DNA from: Lachnospiraceae bacterium TWA4
GTDB taxonomy: Bacteria; Bacillota; Clostridia; Lachnospirales; Lachnospiraceae
DNA: 37,608 nucleotides
Direction of reading: 5' to 3'
Assembly (NCBI GenBank): GCA_000875945.1
Contig: JPZU01000001.1
Coordinates: 2,047,837 to 2,085,444, forward strand
Shown: piece after piece, positions 8,685 to 17,770 of the stretch
Layout of the letters: each line of letters begins with the position of its first letter
Position numbering within the stretch: position 1 is the first letter of the stretch
The notes under the pieces: model-generated
The model's input: only the letters and a program-made list of their open reading frames with translations
Told to the model about the DNA's origin: nothing
Database searches by the model: none
Made by a program: the position numbers and the translations under genes

Positions 8685-8710
8685 AGTATGAATTAAAGTG
8701 TGAAAAAGGA

Positions 8711-8793
8711 AGGGCATCAGGACTCCGTCACTTTAAGGCATCAGGACTCCGTCAGCTACGCTGACATCTCATGCCAAGTGGACACCTCATGCC
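8711..8793. repeat. Nested palindromic repeat between the T-box and trpE
   Basis: The inner unit 8737-8775 runs GGCATCAGGACTCC-GTCAGC-TAC-GCTGAC-ATCTC-ATGCC and folds on itself. An outer GGCATCAGGACTCCGTCA (8713-8730) faces GGACACCTCATGCC (8780-8793), making a second hairpin around the first. An almost identical unit is in the MITE-like element at 8107-8145. It ends 4 bp before the trpE ribosome binding site, so it lies in the translated mRNA downstream of the T-box. Confidence 0.75.
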
Positions 8794-8812
8794 AAGTAAG
8801 GAGGGAATAAAA

Positions 8813-10276
8813 ATGTATTATCCATCAATTGAAGTGATTAGGGAAGTAGCAAAAACTGGTAAATATAAAATAGCACCCATTAGTATGGAGATTTTATCAG
8901 ATATTAAAACACCGATTCAAGTTTTACGTACATTACAAAATGTTTCAACGCATGTATATATGTTAGAGTCTATTGAAAATCATGACAAATGGGGACGATA
9001 TACATTTTTAGGTTACGACCCGAAGTTAGAAATTACCTGTACTAATGGATGCATGAAAGTTGGAAATCTATCATTTGAAACGAGTCATCCAAGAAAAGCA
9101 ATTGAACAGATTTTAGCAGATTATAAAAGTGTTCGATTTGAAAATTTACCTTCATTTTCTGGGGGACTTGTGGGATATTTTTCATATGATTATTTAAAAT
9201 ATGCCGAACCTTCTCTGAATTTAGATGCAAAAGATACAGAAAATTTTAAGGATGTCGATTTAATGCTTTTTGATAAGGTGATTGCATTTGATAATTTTAA
9301 GCAAAAAATAATCTTAATTGTAAATATTTCCCTAGAAGATTATGAGACTGAATATAATAGGGCAAAGCTTGAACTTGAACAAATGGCAGATTTGATTAAA
9401 AATGGTGAACCAAGAAAAGAACTTTCAGGAAAATTACTTGGTGAAATTAAGCCATTATTTTCAAAAGAAGAATATTGTTCTATGGTTGAAAAAGCGAAAT
9501 ATCATATTAAAGAGGGAGATATCTTTCAAATTGTATTGTCTAATCGATTAGAAGCAGACTATGAGGGAAGTTTACTAAATACCTATCGAATTCTCAGAAC
9601 AATGAATCCTTCACCTTATATGTTTTATTTTTCTAGTGGAGGAATGGAAGTTGCAGGGGCTTCGCCAGAAACATTGGTAAAACTAGAAGATGGAATTCTT
9701 CATACGTTTCCACTTGCAGGAACTAGACCGAGAGGAAAGAATGAAGAAGAAGATAAGAAGCTAGAAGAAGAACTTTTAGCCGATGAAAAAGAACTAGCAG
9801 AACACAATATGCTTGTAGACCTTGGACGAAATGACATTGGAAAAATTAGTAAGTTTGGATCAGTAAAAGTAGAGAAGTATCATTGTATTGAACGATATTC
9901 TCATGTAATGCACATTGGTTCAACTGTACGAGGAGAACTTGCAGAAGGGAAAAATGCCTTAGATGCTGTAGATGCGATTTTACCAGCTGGAACATTATCC
10001 GGAGCGCCAAAGATTAAAGCTTGTCAAATTATTAATGATCTTGAAAATAATAAGCGAGGAATTTATGGTGGAGCGATTGGTTATATTGATTTTACAGGAA
10101 ATTTGGATACTTGTATTGCCATTCGAATTGCCTATAAGAAAAATGGAAAGGTATTTATCAGAAGTGGGGCTGGAATTGTTGCAGATTCTGTACCAGAAAC
10201 GGAATATCAGGAATGTTTAAATAAAGCAGCAGCCGTTATAAAGGCGTTAGAAGTAGCACAGGAGGAACAGGAATGA
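8813..10276 (+). CDS. trpE: Anthranilate synthase component I
   Basis: A 487-residue chorismate-utilising enzyme that, with TrpG, converts chorismate and glutamine to anthranilate. The C-terminal catalytic domain is complete, with [46 protein letters not shown] and [11 protein letters not shown] in family order. The N-terminal half contains [17 protein letters not shown], close to the region that carries feedback-inhibition residues in TrpE. I chose ATG 8813 because AAGGAGGG lies 8 bp upstream; the frame is open to an ATG at 8771, but that stretch is repeat DNA. It overlaps trpG by 4 bp (ATGA). It is the first gene of trpEGDCFBA under T-box control. Confidence 0.95.
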   Translation: MYYPSIEVIREVAKTGKYKIAPISMEILSDIKTPIQVLRTLQNVSTHVYMLESIENHDKWGRYTFLGYDPKLEITCTNGCMKVGNLSFETSHPRKAIEQILADYKSVRFENLPSFSGGLVGYFSYDYLKYAEPSLNLDAKDTENFKDVDLMLFDKVIAFDNFKQKIILIVNISLEDYETEYNRAKLELEQMADLIKNGEPRKELSGKLLGEIKPLFSKEEYCSMVEKAKYHIKEGDIFQIVLSNRLEADYEGSLLNTYRILRTMNPSPYMFYFSSGGMEVAGASPETLVKLEDGILHTFPLAGTRPRGKNEEEDKKLEEELLADEKELAEHNMLVDLGRNDIGKISKFGSVKVEKYHCIERYSHVMHIGSTVRGELAEGKNALDAVDAILPAGTLSGAPKIKACQIINDLENNKRGIYGGAIGYIDFTGNLDTCIAIRIAYKKNGKVFIRSGAGIVADSVPETEYQECLNKAAAVIKALEVAQEEQE

Positions 10277-10869
10277 TTTTATTAATTGATAATTATGATA
10301 GCTTTTCCTATAACCTTTATCAGTTAGTAGGAAGTATCAATCCAGATATTAAAGTAATCAGAAATGATGCATTTAATATAGAAGAAATACGAAATTTAAA
10401 ACCGAATCGAATCATTCTTTCACCAGGACCAGGACGACCTGAAGATGCTGGAGTTTGTATGGATGTTGTAAAAGAACTTGGAAGCAAAATACCGATTTTA
10501 GGTGTTTGTCTTGGACATCAAGCGATTTGTAGTGCATTTGGAGCAACTGTATCGTATGCAAAAGAACTCATGCATGGAAAACAATCTATGACAATGGTGG
10601 ATATAGAAAGTACGTTATTTAAAGGTTGTGAAAATGAAATTCCAGTAGCAAGGTATCATTCACTGGCTGCTATTGAACAAACGCTACCTAATTGTTTAAA
10701 AGTGACAGCAAAGACCGTAGATGGAGAAATTATGGCAGTGGAACACAAGAAATTTCCAATTTATGGAGTACAGTTTCATCCTGAGTCCATAATGACACCG
10801 GATGGAATGAAGATGTTAGAAAATTTTATAGGCTCTCTCCCTGATGTGTCTGACGACGAAGTCGACTAA
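10273..10869 (+). CDS. trpG: Anthranilate synthase component II (glutamine amidotransferase)
   Basis: A 198-residue class I glutamine amidotransferase that supplies ammonia to TrpE. The nucleophile is in GVCLGHQAI, with the oxyanion region SPGPGRPEDAG upstream and the catalytic His-Glu in VQFHPESIMT. It could also serve aminodeoxychorismate synthase, as TrpG/PabA does in Bacillus, but no pabB is visible here. The last dozen residues, after MLENFIG, are acidic and encoded by a palindromic repeat (10837-10874), so the natural C-terminus was probably changed by repeat insertion. The start overlaps the trpE stop. Confidence 0.94.
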   Translation: MILLIDNYDSFSYNLYQLVGSINPDIKVIRNDAFNIEEIRNLKPNRIILSPGPGRPEDAGVCMDVVKELGSKIPILGVCLGHQAICSAFGATVSYAKELMHGKQSMTMVDIESTLFKGCENEIPVARYHSLAAIEQTLPNCLKVTAKTVDGEIMAVEHKKFPIYGVQFHPESIMTPDGMKMLENFIGSLPDVSDDEVD

Positions 10870-10874
10870 GGGAG
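10837..10874. repeat. Repeat hairpin supplying the end of trpG
   Basis: CTCCCT at 10837-10842 and AGGGAG at 10869-10874 enclose a GTC-rich segment ending GAAGTCGAC. This is the CTCCCT...AGGGAG style of the MITE-like element at 7852. It encodes the trpG tail and its stop codon. Confidence 0.6.
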
Positions 10875-10943
10875 TTAGATTATGGCTTAAGAACTAATAT
10901 GAAGTGAATATAAAGTGAAATGAAAAAGGAAGGAAATAAAAAG

Positions 10944-11966
10944 ATGATTGCAGAAGCTATTAAAAAAATTGTAGATAAACAGGATTTAACTTATGATGAA
11001 GCCTATACTGTAATGAATGAAATTATGAATGGCGAATCTTCTCAGGTACAAAATGCAGCATTTTTGGCTGCACTATCAACAAAGAGTGCAAAAGCTGAAA
11101 CAACTGATGAAATTGCAGGATGTGCAGCAGCTATGCGTGAACATGCAATAAAATTTGAATATGATGAAGACATGCTTGAAATTGTAGGAACTGGTGGAGA
11201 TAATGCACATAGTTTTAATATTTCCACAACTTCAGCAATGATTATCGCTTCAAGTGGTATAAAGGTTTCTAAGCATGGAAATCGTGCAGCATCTTCAAAA
11301 TCAGGTACTGCAGATTGCCTTGAAGCTTTAGGTGTAAACATTGAGCAAGATCCTGATAAATGTAGAGAGTTATTAGAAAACGTAGGAATGTGTTTCTTCT
11401 TTGCACAAAAATATCATACATCAATGAAATATGTCGGAGCAATTCGAAAAGAATTGGGATTTCGTACCGTATTTAATATCTTAGGACCACTTACAAATCC
11501 AGCGTCTCCTTCAATGCAGTTACTAGGGGTTTATGATGAATACCTTGTAGAACCCCTTGCTAGAGTACTTGCAAGTCTTGGTGTAAAACGAGCGATGGTA
11601 GTTTATGGTCAAGACAAATTAGATGAAATTTCAGCAAGTGCACCAACCACTGTTTGTGAAGTAAATAATGGAAGTTATAAAAGCTATATAATTATTCCTG
11701 AACAATTTGGAATTGGACGCTGTAAAAAGGCGGATTTAGTGGGTGGAACTCCAGAGGAAAATGCTAAAATTACTAGAGGAATTTTAGATGGAAGCATTAC
11801 AGGACCAAAGAGAAATGCTGTACTATTGAATGCGGGTGCAGGAATTTATTTAGGAGGAAAGGCAGATTCACTAGAAGAAGGAATAGACCTTGCAGGAAAA
11901 CTTATTGACAATGGAGAAGCATTAAAAACTTTAGAAGAATTTATCAAAGTTTCACAGGTGAATTAG
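10944..11966 (+). CDS. trpD: Anthranilate phosphoribosyltransferase
   Basis: A 340-residue enzyme that joins anthranilate to PRPP, the second step of tryptophan synthesis. The PRPP-binding signature [14 protein letters not shown] is present (the usual family form is GTGGD...FNIST), followed by [21 protein letters not shown]. The anthranilate/metal region [11 protein letters not shown] is also present. ATG 10944 is preferred over ATG 10920 because AGGAAGGA lies 8 bp before it and the protein then has normal family length. It is 74 bp from trpG, the largest gap in the operon, and includes the end of the palindromic repeat. Confidence 0.95.
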   Translation: MIAEAIKKIVDKQDLTYDEAYTVMNEIMNGESSQVQNAAFLAALSTKSAKAETTDEIAGCAAAMREHAIKFEYDEDMLEIVGTGGDNAHSFNISTTSAMIIASSGIKVSKHGNRAASSKSGTADCLEALGVNIEQDPDKCRELLENVGMCFFFAQKYHTSMKYVGAIRKELGFRTVFNILGPLTNPASPSMQLLGVYDEYLVEPLARVLASLGVKRAMVVYGQDKLDEISASAPTTVCEVNNGSYKSYIIIPEQFGIGRCKKADLVGGTPEENAKITRGILDGSITGPKRNAVLLNAGAGIYLGGKADSLEEGIDLAGKLIDNGEALKTLEEFIKVSQVN

Positions 11967-11967
11967 A

Positions 11968-12767
11968 ATGAGTACAATTTTAGATACGATAGCAGAAAAT
12001 ACTAGAAAAATTGTAGAGGAAAAAAGAAGAAGGTTTCACTACAAGAAATGATGAGGCGTGCCTATAGTATGCCAATTTCAACGGCTTATCCATTTCGAGC
12101 AAACCTTGCAACATCAGGAATTTCATTTATCTGTGAAGTAAAAAAGGCAAGTCCATCAAAAGGGTTGATTTCTCCCAATTTTCCTTACATAGAAATTGCA
12201 AAAGAGTATGAAAGGGCAGGAGCATCAGCGATTAGTTGTCTAACTGAACCCAAGTGGTTTTTAGGAAAAGATGAGTATGTTACAGAAATTTCAAATGTAG
12301 TGAGTCTTCCAATTCTACGTAAGGATTTTACAGTGGATGAGTATATGATTTATGAGGCAAGAGCCTTAGGAGCATCGGCCATTTTATTGATTTGTTCTCT
12401 ACTGGATGAACGAACACTTAAGCGATGGAGAAAAATCGCAGAAGATTTGGGCATGGATGCATTAGTAGAGGCTCATGATGAAGATGAAGTGGCAATGGCC
12501 ATTCGAAGTGGAGCAAAGATTATTGGAGTGAACAATAGAGATTTAAAAACATTTACCGTAGATGTGAATCATTCGACCAAGTATCGACAGATGATTCCAA
12601 AAGGGATTTTATTTGTTTCAGAAAGTGGAATTACAACGAGAGAAGATATTAAAGTCTTGGAAGAAAATGGAACAGATGCCGTACTTATTGGTGAAACCCT
12701 TATGCGAGCAGAAGACAAAAAAGGAATGCTTAATAAACTGAGAGGAACTATTTATGACAACAGTTAA
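11968..12767 (+). CDS. trpC: Indole-3-glycerol-phosphate synthase (frameshifted after ~20 codons)
   Basis: About 266 residues if repaired. It closes the carboxyphenylamino-deoxyribulose phosphate ring to give indole-3-glycerol phosphate. The (beta/alpha)8 motifs are clear: FICEVKKASPSKG with the catalytic lysine, LTEPKWFLG, LRKDFTVDEYM, LVEAHDEDE, GVNNRDLKTF and SESGITTREDI. The ATG at 11968, one base after the trpD stop, opens a frame that ends after about 28 codons at 12049-12051. The rest is one base out of phase. Adding one A to the A6 run at 12020-12025 gives VEEKKKKVSLQEM and makes the gene continuous. If the sequence is right, translation would have to start near 12048 and lose the N-terminal helix. 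It overlaps trpF by 14 bp. Confidence 0.92.
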
Positions 12768-13340
12768 AATTTGTGGACTTAGACGATTAGAAGATATTCA
12801 GGCTGTTAATGAATTAAAACCAGACTACGCTGGGATGATACTGACATCTGGATATAGGCGAAGTATTTCTTTTTCCATTGCAAAAGAACTATCAAAAAGT
12901 CTGACAATTCCATTAGTTGGAGTATTTGTGAATACTTCGGTGAAGGAAATTTTAACCTATGACTTTATTGATATTATTCAACTTCATGGAAATGAAACGA
13001 ATGAAGAAATTTTAAGACTAAAAAAGTAAAGCCTGTATGGAAGGTGTTTTCTCCAGAGAACATTAATATAGAAGAAATAGAATCGTCTCCTTGTGATTTA
13101 GTCTTAGTAGATGCAGGAACAGGTAGTGGAAAAACCTTTGACTGGAAGCTTGTAAAAAAAATCAAGCGACCATTTATTTTAGCTGGTGGACTTACAAAAG
13201 AAAATGTTCTAGAAGCCATTCGTCAAACACATCCATATGGTGTTGATATCAGCTCAGGGGTAGAAACTGATGGGGTAAAAGATAAAAATAAAATAAAACA
13301 ACTAATTGAAAGGGTAAGAACATATGAAACAACCAATTAA
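12754..13340 (+). pseudogene. trpF: Phosphoribosylanthranilate isomerase (broken by one base in the middle)
   Basis: About 195 residues if repaired. It isomerises phosphoribosylanthranilate. The first half (TVKICGLRRLEDIQ, then YAGMILTSGYRRSI and LVGVFVNT) carries the catalytic cysteine of KICG. The second half (DLVLVDAGTGSGKTFDW, FILAGGLTKENV, GVDISSGVETDG) has the catalytic aspartate and phosphate-binding loops. Frame 1 stops at 13027-13029 directly after the A6 run at 13020-13025. Adding one A restores LKKVKPVWKVFSPEN across the junction. Both halves are otherwise perfect, so decay would have to be very recent; sequencing error is the simpler explanation. The 3' end overlaps trpB by 17 bp. 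Confidence 0.9.
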
Positions 13341-14517
13341 CGGAAGATTTGGTGTTCATGGAGGTCAGTATATTCCAGAGACCTTAATGAATGCAGTAAT
13401 AGAATTAGAAGAGGCTTATAATTATTACAAAAACGATTTAGCTTTTAATAAGGAGTTAAATGAATTATTTACAGAGTATGCCAATAGACCTAGCCGTTTG
13501 TACTATGCAAAAAAGATGACAGACGATCTTGGTGGTGCAAAAATTTATTTAAAGCGTGAAGATTTAAATCACACAGGAGCTCATAAAATTAACAATGTAT
13601 TAGGTCAGGCGTTACTTGCAAAGAAAATGGGAAAGACCAGATTGATTGCTGAGACAGGTGCAGGTCAGCATGGAGTGGCAACAGCTACAGCAGCAGCACT
13701 TTTTGGTATGGAATGTGTGGTATTTATGGGAGAAGAAGATACGAAGCGTCAAGCACTTAATGTGTATCGAATGAGATTATTGGGTGCTAAGGTAATTCCA
13801 GTAACTACTGGTACTGCAACATTAAAAGATGCTGTATCTGAAGCTATGCGTGAATGGACAAATCGAATCAGTGATACGCATTACTGTTTAGGTTCAGTAA
13901 TGGGTCCTCATCCATTCCCAACGATTGTCAGAGATTTTCAGGCAGTAATCTCAAAAGAGATTAAAGAGCAATTATTAGAAAAAGAAGGGAAACTTCCAGA
14001 TGCAGTGATTGCCTGTGTGGGTGGTGGAAGTAATGCAATTGGTGCATTCTATCACTTTATTGAGGATGAAAGTGTAAGGCTCATTGGTTGTGAGGCGGCA
14101 GGACGTGGAATTGATACCTTTGAAACAGCAGCAACGATTAGTACTGGACGTCTTGGAATTTTTCATGGAATGAAGTCTTACTTCTGTCAGGATGAATATG
14201 GACAGATTGCACCAGTGTATTCAATTTCAGCCGGTCTTGATTATCCAGGAATTGGACCAGAACATGCATGGTTACATGATACGCATCGTGGGGAATATGT
14301 ACCTGTGAGTGATGATGAGGCTGTAGAAGCATTTGAATACTTAAGTCGTATGGAAGGAATTATTCCAGCTATTGAATCAGCACATGCCGTAGCTTATGCC
14401 AAGAAACTTGCACCAACAATGAATAAAGACCAGATTATAGTGATTAACATTTCTGGACGTGGAGATAAAGACTGTGCAGCTATTGCTAGATACAGAGGGG
14501 AGGATATTTATGAGTAG
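13324..14517 (+). CDS. trpB: Tryptophan synthase beta chain
   Basis: A 397-residue PLP enzyme that condenses indole with serine. The PLP lysine lies in [13 protein letters not shown], the catalytic Glu region in [15 protein letters not shown], and the phosphate-binding loop is GGGSNAIG. The C-terminal NISGRGDKD motif is present. Length and N-terminus ([15 protein letters not shown]) are typical of the common TrpB1 group, which works in an alpha2-beta2 complex with TrpA; trpA follows with an 8-bp overlap. The start lies inside the end of trpF. Confidence 0.97.
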   Translation: MKQPINGRFGVHGGQYIPETLMNAVIELEEAYNYYKNDLAFNKELNELFTEYANRPSRLYYAKKMTDDLGGAKIYLKREDLNHTGAHKINNVLGQALLAKKMGKTRLIAETGAGQHGVATATAAALFGMECVVFMGEEDTKRQALNVYRMRLLGAKVIPVTTGTATLKDAVSEAMREWTNRISDTHYCLGSVMGPHPFPTIVRDFQAVISKEIKEQLLEKEGKLPDAVIACVGGGSNAIGAFYHFIEDESVRLIGCEAAGRGIDTFETAATISTGRLGIFHGMKSYFCQDEYGQIAPVYSISAGLDYPGIGPEHAWLHDTHRGEYVPVSDDEAVEAFEYLSRMEGIIPAIESAHAVAYAKKLAPTMNKDQIIVINISGRGDKDCAAIARYRGEDIYE

Positions 14518-15292
14518 AATTCAACAAGCATTTTGTAATGGGAAAGCATTTATTCCGTTTATTACTTGTGGAGACCCAAATTTAGATACAACGAAACAAC
14601 TTGTCTATACATTAGTAGAAAATGGAGCAGACCTTATTGAACTTGGAATTCCATTTTCAGATCCAACAGCGGAAGGTCCTACCATTCAAGAGGCAAATCT
14701 TCGTGCGTTATCCGGTGGGGTAACGACTGATAAGATTTTTGACTTGGTTATGGAGCTTAGGCAGACAGTAGAAATTCCATTAGTGTTTATGACCTATGCC
14801 AATGTGGTCTATTCGTTTGGAACTACACGATTTGTCAAGAGAATGGAAGAAGTAGGAATGGATGGACTTATTTTACCAGATGTGCCATTTGAAGAAAAGG
14901 ATGAGTTTGCCTCAATCTGTGAAGAACATGGAATTGACTTTATTAGTTTAATCGCACCGACATCTGAAAATCGAATTGTAAAAATTGCTCAAAATGCGAG
15001 AGGATTTATTTATTGTGTTTCATCATTGGGAGTAACAGGCACGAGAAGTCAATTTTCCACCAATATTGATCAGATGATATCAAATATAAAATCTGTAAAT
15101 CCTACGATTCCATGTGCAATTGGTTTTGGAATTTCAAATCCCGAACAGGTGAAGAAAATGTCTGAATTATCAGACGGAGTGATTGTTGGTTCGGCAATTG
15201 TGAAAAAAATAGCAAAATATAAAGAAAATTGTATTCCATATATTGGGGAATTTGTTAAAGAAATGAAAAATGCACAATTCAATCAATTATAG
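14510..15292 (+). CDS. trpA: Tryptophan synthase alpha chain
   Basis: A 260-residue TIM-barrel lyase that releases indole from indole-3-glycerol phosphate and channels it to TrpB. Catalytic Glu and Asp lie in [19 protein letters not shown] and [13 protein letters not shown]. The phosphate loop regions are [20 protein letters not shown] and [11 protein letters not shown] 14510 is chosen because AGGGGAGG lies 7 bp upstream; the open frame extends 17 codons further into trpB without a ribosome binding site. It is the last gene of the operon and is followed by a terminator. Confidence 0.96.
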   Translation: MSRIQQAFCNGKAFIPFITCGDPNLDTTKQLVYTLVENGADLIELGIPFSDPTAEGPTIQEANLRALSGGVTTDKIFDLVMELRQTVEIPLVFMTYANVVYSFGTTRFVKRMEEVGMDGLILPDVPFEEKDEFASICEEHGIDFISLIAPTSENRIVKIAQNARGFIYCVSSLGVTGTRSQFSTNIDQMISNIKSVNPTIPCAIGFGISNPEQVKKMSELSDGVIVGSAIVKKIAKYKENCIPYIGEFVKEMKNAQFNQL

Positions 15293-15311
15293 AGAACTTT
15301 TATAGAGCTAT

Positions 15312-15341
15312 AGAGACTGTTTATTATACAGTCTCTTTTTT
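15312..15341 (+). terminator. Terminator of the trp operon
   Basis: AGAGACTGT, a short loop, ACAGTCTCT and a T-run, about 20 bp after the trpA stop codon. Confidence 0.85.
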
Positions 15342-15350
15342 ATGTCTACT

Positions 15351-15389
15351 GTTAAGATAAAATTTTACCAAAAAGTTAAGATTTTACCA
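15351..15389. promoter_or_regulatory. Direct repeats, possible regulator-binding sites upstream of the PocR/AraC gene
   Basis: GTTAAGATAAAATTTTACCA (15351-15370) is followed by GTTAAGATTTTACCA (15375-15389): the same GTTAAGAT...TTTTACCA with the centre shortened by 5 bp. The spacing of the two starts, 24 bp, is close to two helical turns. A position between trp and an AraC-type regulator gene suits operator half-sites, but no binding data are visible. Confidence 0.4.
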
Positions 15390-15500
15390 TAGCAATTTTT
15401 TGAAAATTTTGGTATTATTATGTTATATGGAAAATTACGAATTAGTAAGATATGATTTTAGGCGATAGTTTTACTATTATAGACGATAAAATTATTAGAA

Positions 15501-15529
15501 TATAAACTGTAATACTATAAACTGTAACA
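15501..15529. repeat. Tandem TATAAACTGTAA repeat just before the PocR/AraC gene
   Basis: TATAAACTGTAATA at 15501-15514 and TATAAACTGTAACA at 15516-15529 form a 15-bp tandem repeat, 4 bp before the AGGGGGG ribosome binding site. It could be a repressor site or part of the promoter. The rest of 15390-15500 holds AT-rich sequence with no clear motif. Confidence 0.45.
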
Positions 15530-15547
15530 ATCTAGGGGGGTATATAA

Positions 15548-16843
15548 TTGTCAGAAGAAACAAATAGTAGACGTGAGTTGATGAATCTATTAGATATTGA
15601 TTCATTAAAATCTATTTTAGATGCATTTACAACAACCACAGGTCTAATGGCAAATATTGTTGATGTCAATGGACGTTCTATATTTTCACAAAAGGATGTA
15701 AGTAAATGTTGTAAGTTTTGCAAAGTCATCTATTCCATGAAGGGTGGACATGAACGATGTGAAGAAGCATATAAGAGGGCTGGTCGGCAAGCGGCAATCT
15801 TTGGAGAACCCTATATTTTTCGTTGTCCATCAGGACTCGTAGAATGGGCAGCTCCAATCATGTTAGATGGAAAGCATTTAGGGTCTATTATTTGTGGACA
15901 AGTTCTTATGTGGGAACCAGAAGAATTCTTTTGGATTGAACTTCGAGAGATGAATAAAGGCTTAACTTCTGACTTTAAGGAACTATTTCAGGCAGTTAAG
16001 GAACTTCCTGTTGTCTCAGGAGACATGGTTCAAGCGGCATCTTATTTACTTTATATTATTTCAAACTTTATTGCTAGATCAGGTTGGGAGCAAAAGAAAA
16101 AGCATGAAGAATTAATTAAACAAAAGCTGCGTTTAAATCAAGAATTAGAGACAAGAAAGAAATTAGAGCAACAATTAGGGCAGATGTTTGTGTATTCAAT
16201 GGATAAAGAAGCCGATTTAATGGATGCCATTGCAGAAGGCAGAGATGATGATGTTGATGAGCTTTTAATGGATGTGACAACAGAAATTGTACTTGGAAGT
16301 AAAGGAAATATGGATGTTATTAGAACTAGAGCCATTGAATTGCTAGTCATGACTTCTAGAAAAGTTGTCAGTACAGGGCTTTCACAAGAACGAGCTAGTG
16401 AAATTAACTCATCCTTTATCCAGTTGATTTTAATGCAAAATGCAATTGATGATATTTGTATGCAGCTTCGTGCAGCCATGAATGTATTTAAAGAAGAAAC
16501 TAAGAAAAAAGAAGTACATTTTGAGCCTGAAAGTGTAACCCAAATGAAGACTTTTATGCAGAAGAGCTTTAAAGAAAATATTACATTAGAAGATATCGCA
16601 GAAGCAGGTTATTTAAGTACAAGTTATGCGAGTCGTTTATTTAAAAAAGAGATGAATCTGTCGATTATGGATTATCTTTTACAGCTTCGAATGAATGAGT
16701 CTAAAAAATTACTGCGTACAACGGGTGATTCAATTGAGGATATTGCACTATCTATAGGATATGCAGATTCAAGCTATTTTACTAAAGTGTTTAAAAAAGC
16801 AGAAGGATGTACTCCTTCACAATATCGAAATTCGTATAAATAA
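15548..16843 (+). CDS. PocR-domain AraC-family transcriptional regulator
   Basis: A 431-residue regulator. The N-terminal about 170 residues form a PocR sensory domain, with clustered cysteines in SKCCKFCKVI, then HERCEEAYKRAG and LGSIICGQVLMW, which are typical of PocR-type ligand sensors. A central helical region is followed by a two-helix-turn-helix AraC domain (about residues 330-430), with ITLEDIAEAGYLS and the second-helix signature IGYADSSYFTKVFKK. The start is a TTG at 15548, 7 bp after AGGGGGG. PocR domains sense small organic molecules and often control cobamide-dependent pathways. Its position directly before a corrinoid protein and methyltransferase suggests it activates them in response to their substrate (inference). 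Confidence 0.88.
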   Translation: MSEETNSRRELMNLLDIDSLKSILDAFTTTTGLMANIVDVNGRSIFSQKDVSKCCKFCKVIYSMKGGHERCEEAYKRAGRQAAIFGEPYIFRCPSGLVEWAAPIMLDGKHLGSIICGQVLMWEPEEFFWIELREMNKGLTSDFKELFQAVKELPVVSGDMVQAASYLLYIISNFIARSGWEQKKKHEELIKQKLRLNQELETRKKLEQQLGQMFVYSMDKEADLMDAIAEGRDDDVDELLMDVTTEIVLGSKGNMDVIRTRAIELLVMTSRKVVSTGLSQERASEINSSFIQLILMQNAIDDICMQLRAAMNVFKEETKKKEVHFEPESVTQMKTFMQKSFKENITLEDIAEAGYLSTSYASRLFKKEMNLSIMDYLLQLRMNESKKLLRTTGDSIEDIALSIGYADSSYFTKVFKKAEGCTPSQYRNSYK

Positions 16844-16868
16844 ATAATAGAGAGGATGAGAGCAATTT

Positions 16869-17537
16869 ATGGATGATGTGTTAAATCAAATTCAAAATGG
16901 GATTTTTAGAGGAGATACGAATTACGTCATTGATCGAACAGAATTAGCTCTTCGTTATGGAATTAGTCTAGATGAAATTATGACAGGAGCTTTATTTCCT
17001 CCAATGAAGATAATGGGTGAACAGCTTCGTACGCATGAGATCTTTATTCCAGATGTTTTAAAGGCCTCTCGTGCAATGCATGCAGCCTTATATGTGCTAA
17101 AACCTCTGATTTCACATAATAGTTCAGCTCCTAAGGGATTAGTAGTCATTGGAACTGTAGCAGGAGATTTACATGATATTGGTAAAAATATGGTTAGTAT
17201 GATGCTTTCAGGGCATGGATATACCGTTATGGATCTTGGGATTGATGTTACAAAGGAGCAATTTGCAGAGGCAATTACCACTTATAGTCCTGATATCTTG
17301 GCAATGTCGGCTCTTTTAACCACTACAATGCCAGAAATGGGGAATGTAGTAGAATATTTAAAAGAATTAGGCATACGAGATAGCGTGAAAATTACCATTG
17401 GGGGTAACCCCACAACGATGGATTTTGCCAAATCCATCGGTGTAGACGCCTATACGTCTAATGTTTTTGATGCAATAGAGGCAGCAGACGATTTAATGGC
17501 TGGTCAAATCGGGATTCATTCCACTAAGCATGATTAG
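16869..17537 (+). CDS. Corrinoid protein, MtaC/MtbC-like cobalamin-binding methyl carrier
   Basis: A 222-residue protein with the usual two parts. The N-terminal four-helix cap (residues about 1-85) has VIDRTELALRYGISLDEIMTG-type helices. The C-terminal Rossmann-like B12 domain has the D-x-H-x-x-G signature in AGDLHDIGKN, where His102 should be the lower cobalt ligand, followed by GYTVMDLGIDV and ALLTTTMPEM. It would carry the methyl group on cobalt between a substrate-specific methyltransferase (the MtaB homologue at 17771) and a second methyltransferase that is not in the window. It starts 25 bp after the regulator gene, so the two are likely co-transcribed. The substrate is not determined by this subunit. 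Confidence 0.92.
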   Translation: MDDVLNQIQNGIFRGDTNYVIDRTELALRYGISLDEIMTGALFPPMKIMGEQLRTHEIFIPDVLKASRAMHAALYVLKPLISHNSSAPKGLVVIGTVAGDLHDIGKNMVSMMLSGHGYTVMDLGIDVTKEQFAEAITTYSPDILAMSALLTTTMPEMGNVVEYLKELGIRDSVKITIGGNPTTMDFAKSIGVDAYTSNVFDAIEAADDLMAGQIGIHSTKHD

Positions 17538-17600
17538 ATAGTGCTAATAAAACGAAATTTTACTAATTTAACGAAAATTACCAAAATATACCTAAACCAA

Positions 17601-17628
17601 AAAGTCCTGTTTTTAAGCAGGATTTTTT
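17601..17628 (+). terminator. Terminator between the corrinoid protein and mtaB
   Basis: AAAGTCCTG and CAGGATTTT pair (one G-U) around a short loop and end in T residues. It separates the regulator/corrinoid pair from the highly expressed methyltransferase gene, so the latter may have its own promoter or be fed by partial readthrough. Confidence 0.65.
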
Positions 17629-17641
17629 AATGACTTTTTTT

Positions 17642-17720
17642 GCCAGATGAGCTATCATAAAGCCATCAACAAAAACAACGATACATCAGCAAGACGGAGT
17701 AGAGGGCTGGCTTACTGATG
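17642..17720 (+). ncRNA. Structured leader upstream of mtaB, unassigned
   Basis: Two compact hairpins follow each other. The first is GATG-A-GCT with AGC-CATC (17647-17667, bulged A). The second is CATCAG-C-AAG with CTT-A-CTGATG (17684-17720). In addition GCCAG (17642-17646) can pair with CTGGC (17707-17711), which competes with the second hairpin. I see no B12-box or other known riboswitch signature. It ends 50 bp before the mtaB start. Switching is speculative. Confidence 0.35.
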
Positions 17721-17770
17721 CGAGTAGTTAAGAAACTAAAATAAAGAGGCAAATTAAGGAGGTAATCTTT

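Noticed and set aside
8771-8812. Extended N-terminus of TrpE starting at ATG 8771
   Set aside because: The stretch is palindromic repeat DNA and a strong ribosome binding site (AAGGAGGG) lies just before the ATG at 8813.
12020-12026. Programmed -1 ribosomal frameshift on A6-G in trpC
   Set aside because: The phase is not the A-AAA-AAG slippery arrangement and no downstream stem was evident; the same kind of break in trpF and the ATPase argues for homopolymer error or mutation.
17642-17720. Cobalamin riboswitch upstream of mtaB
   Set aside because: No B12-box-like GCCACTG element or the long conserved core was found; the stretch is too short.
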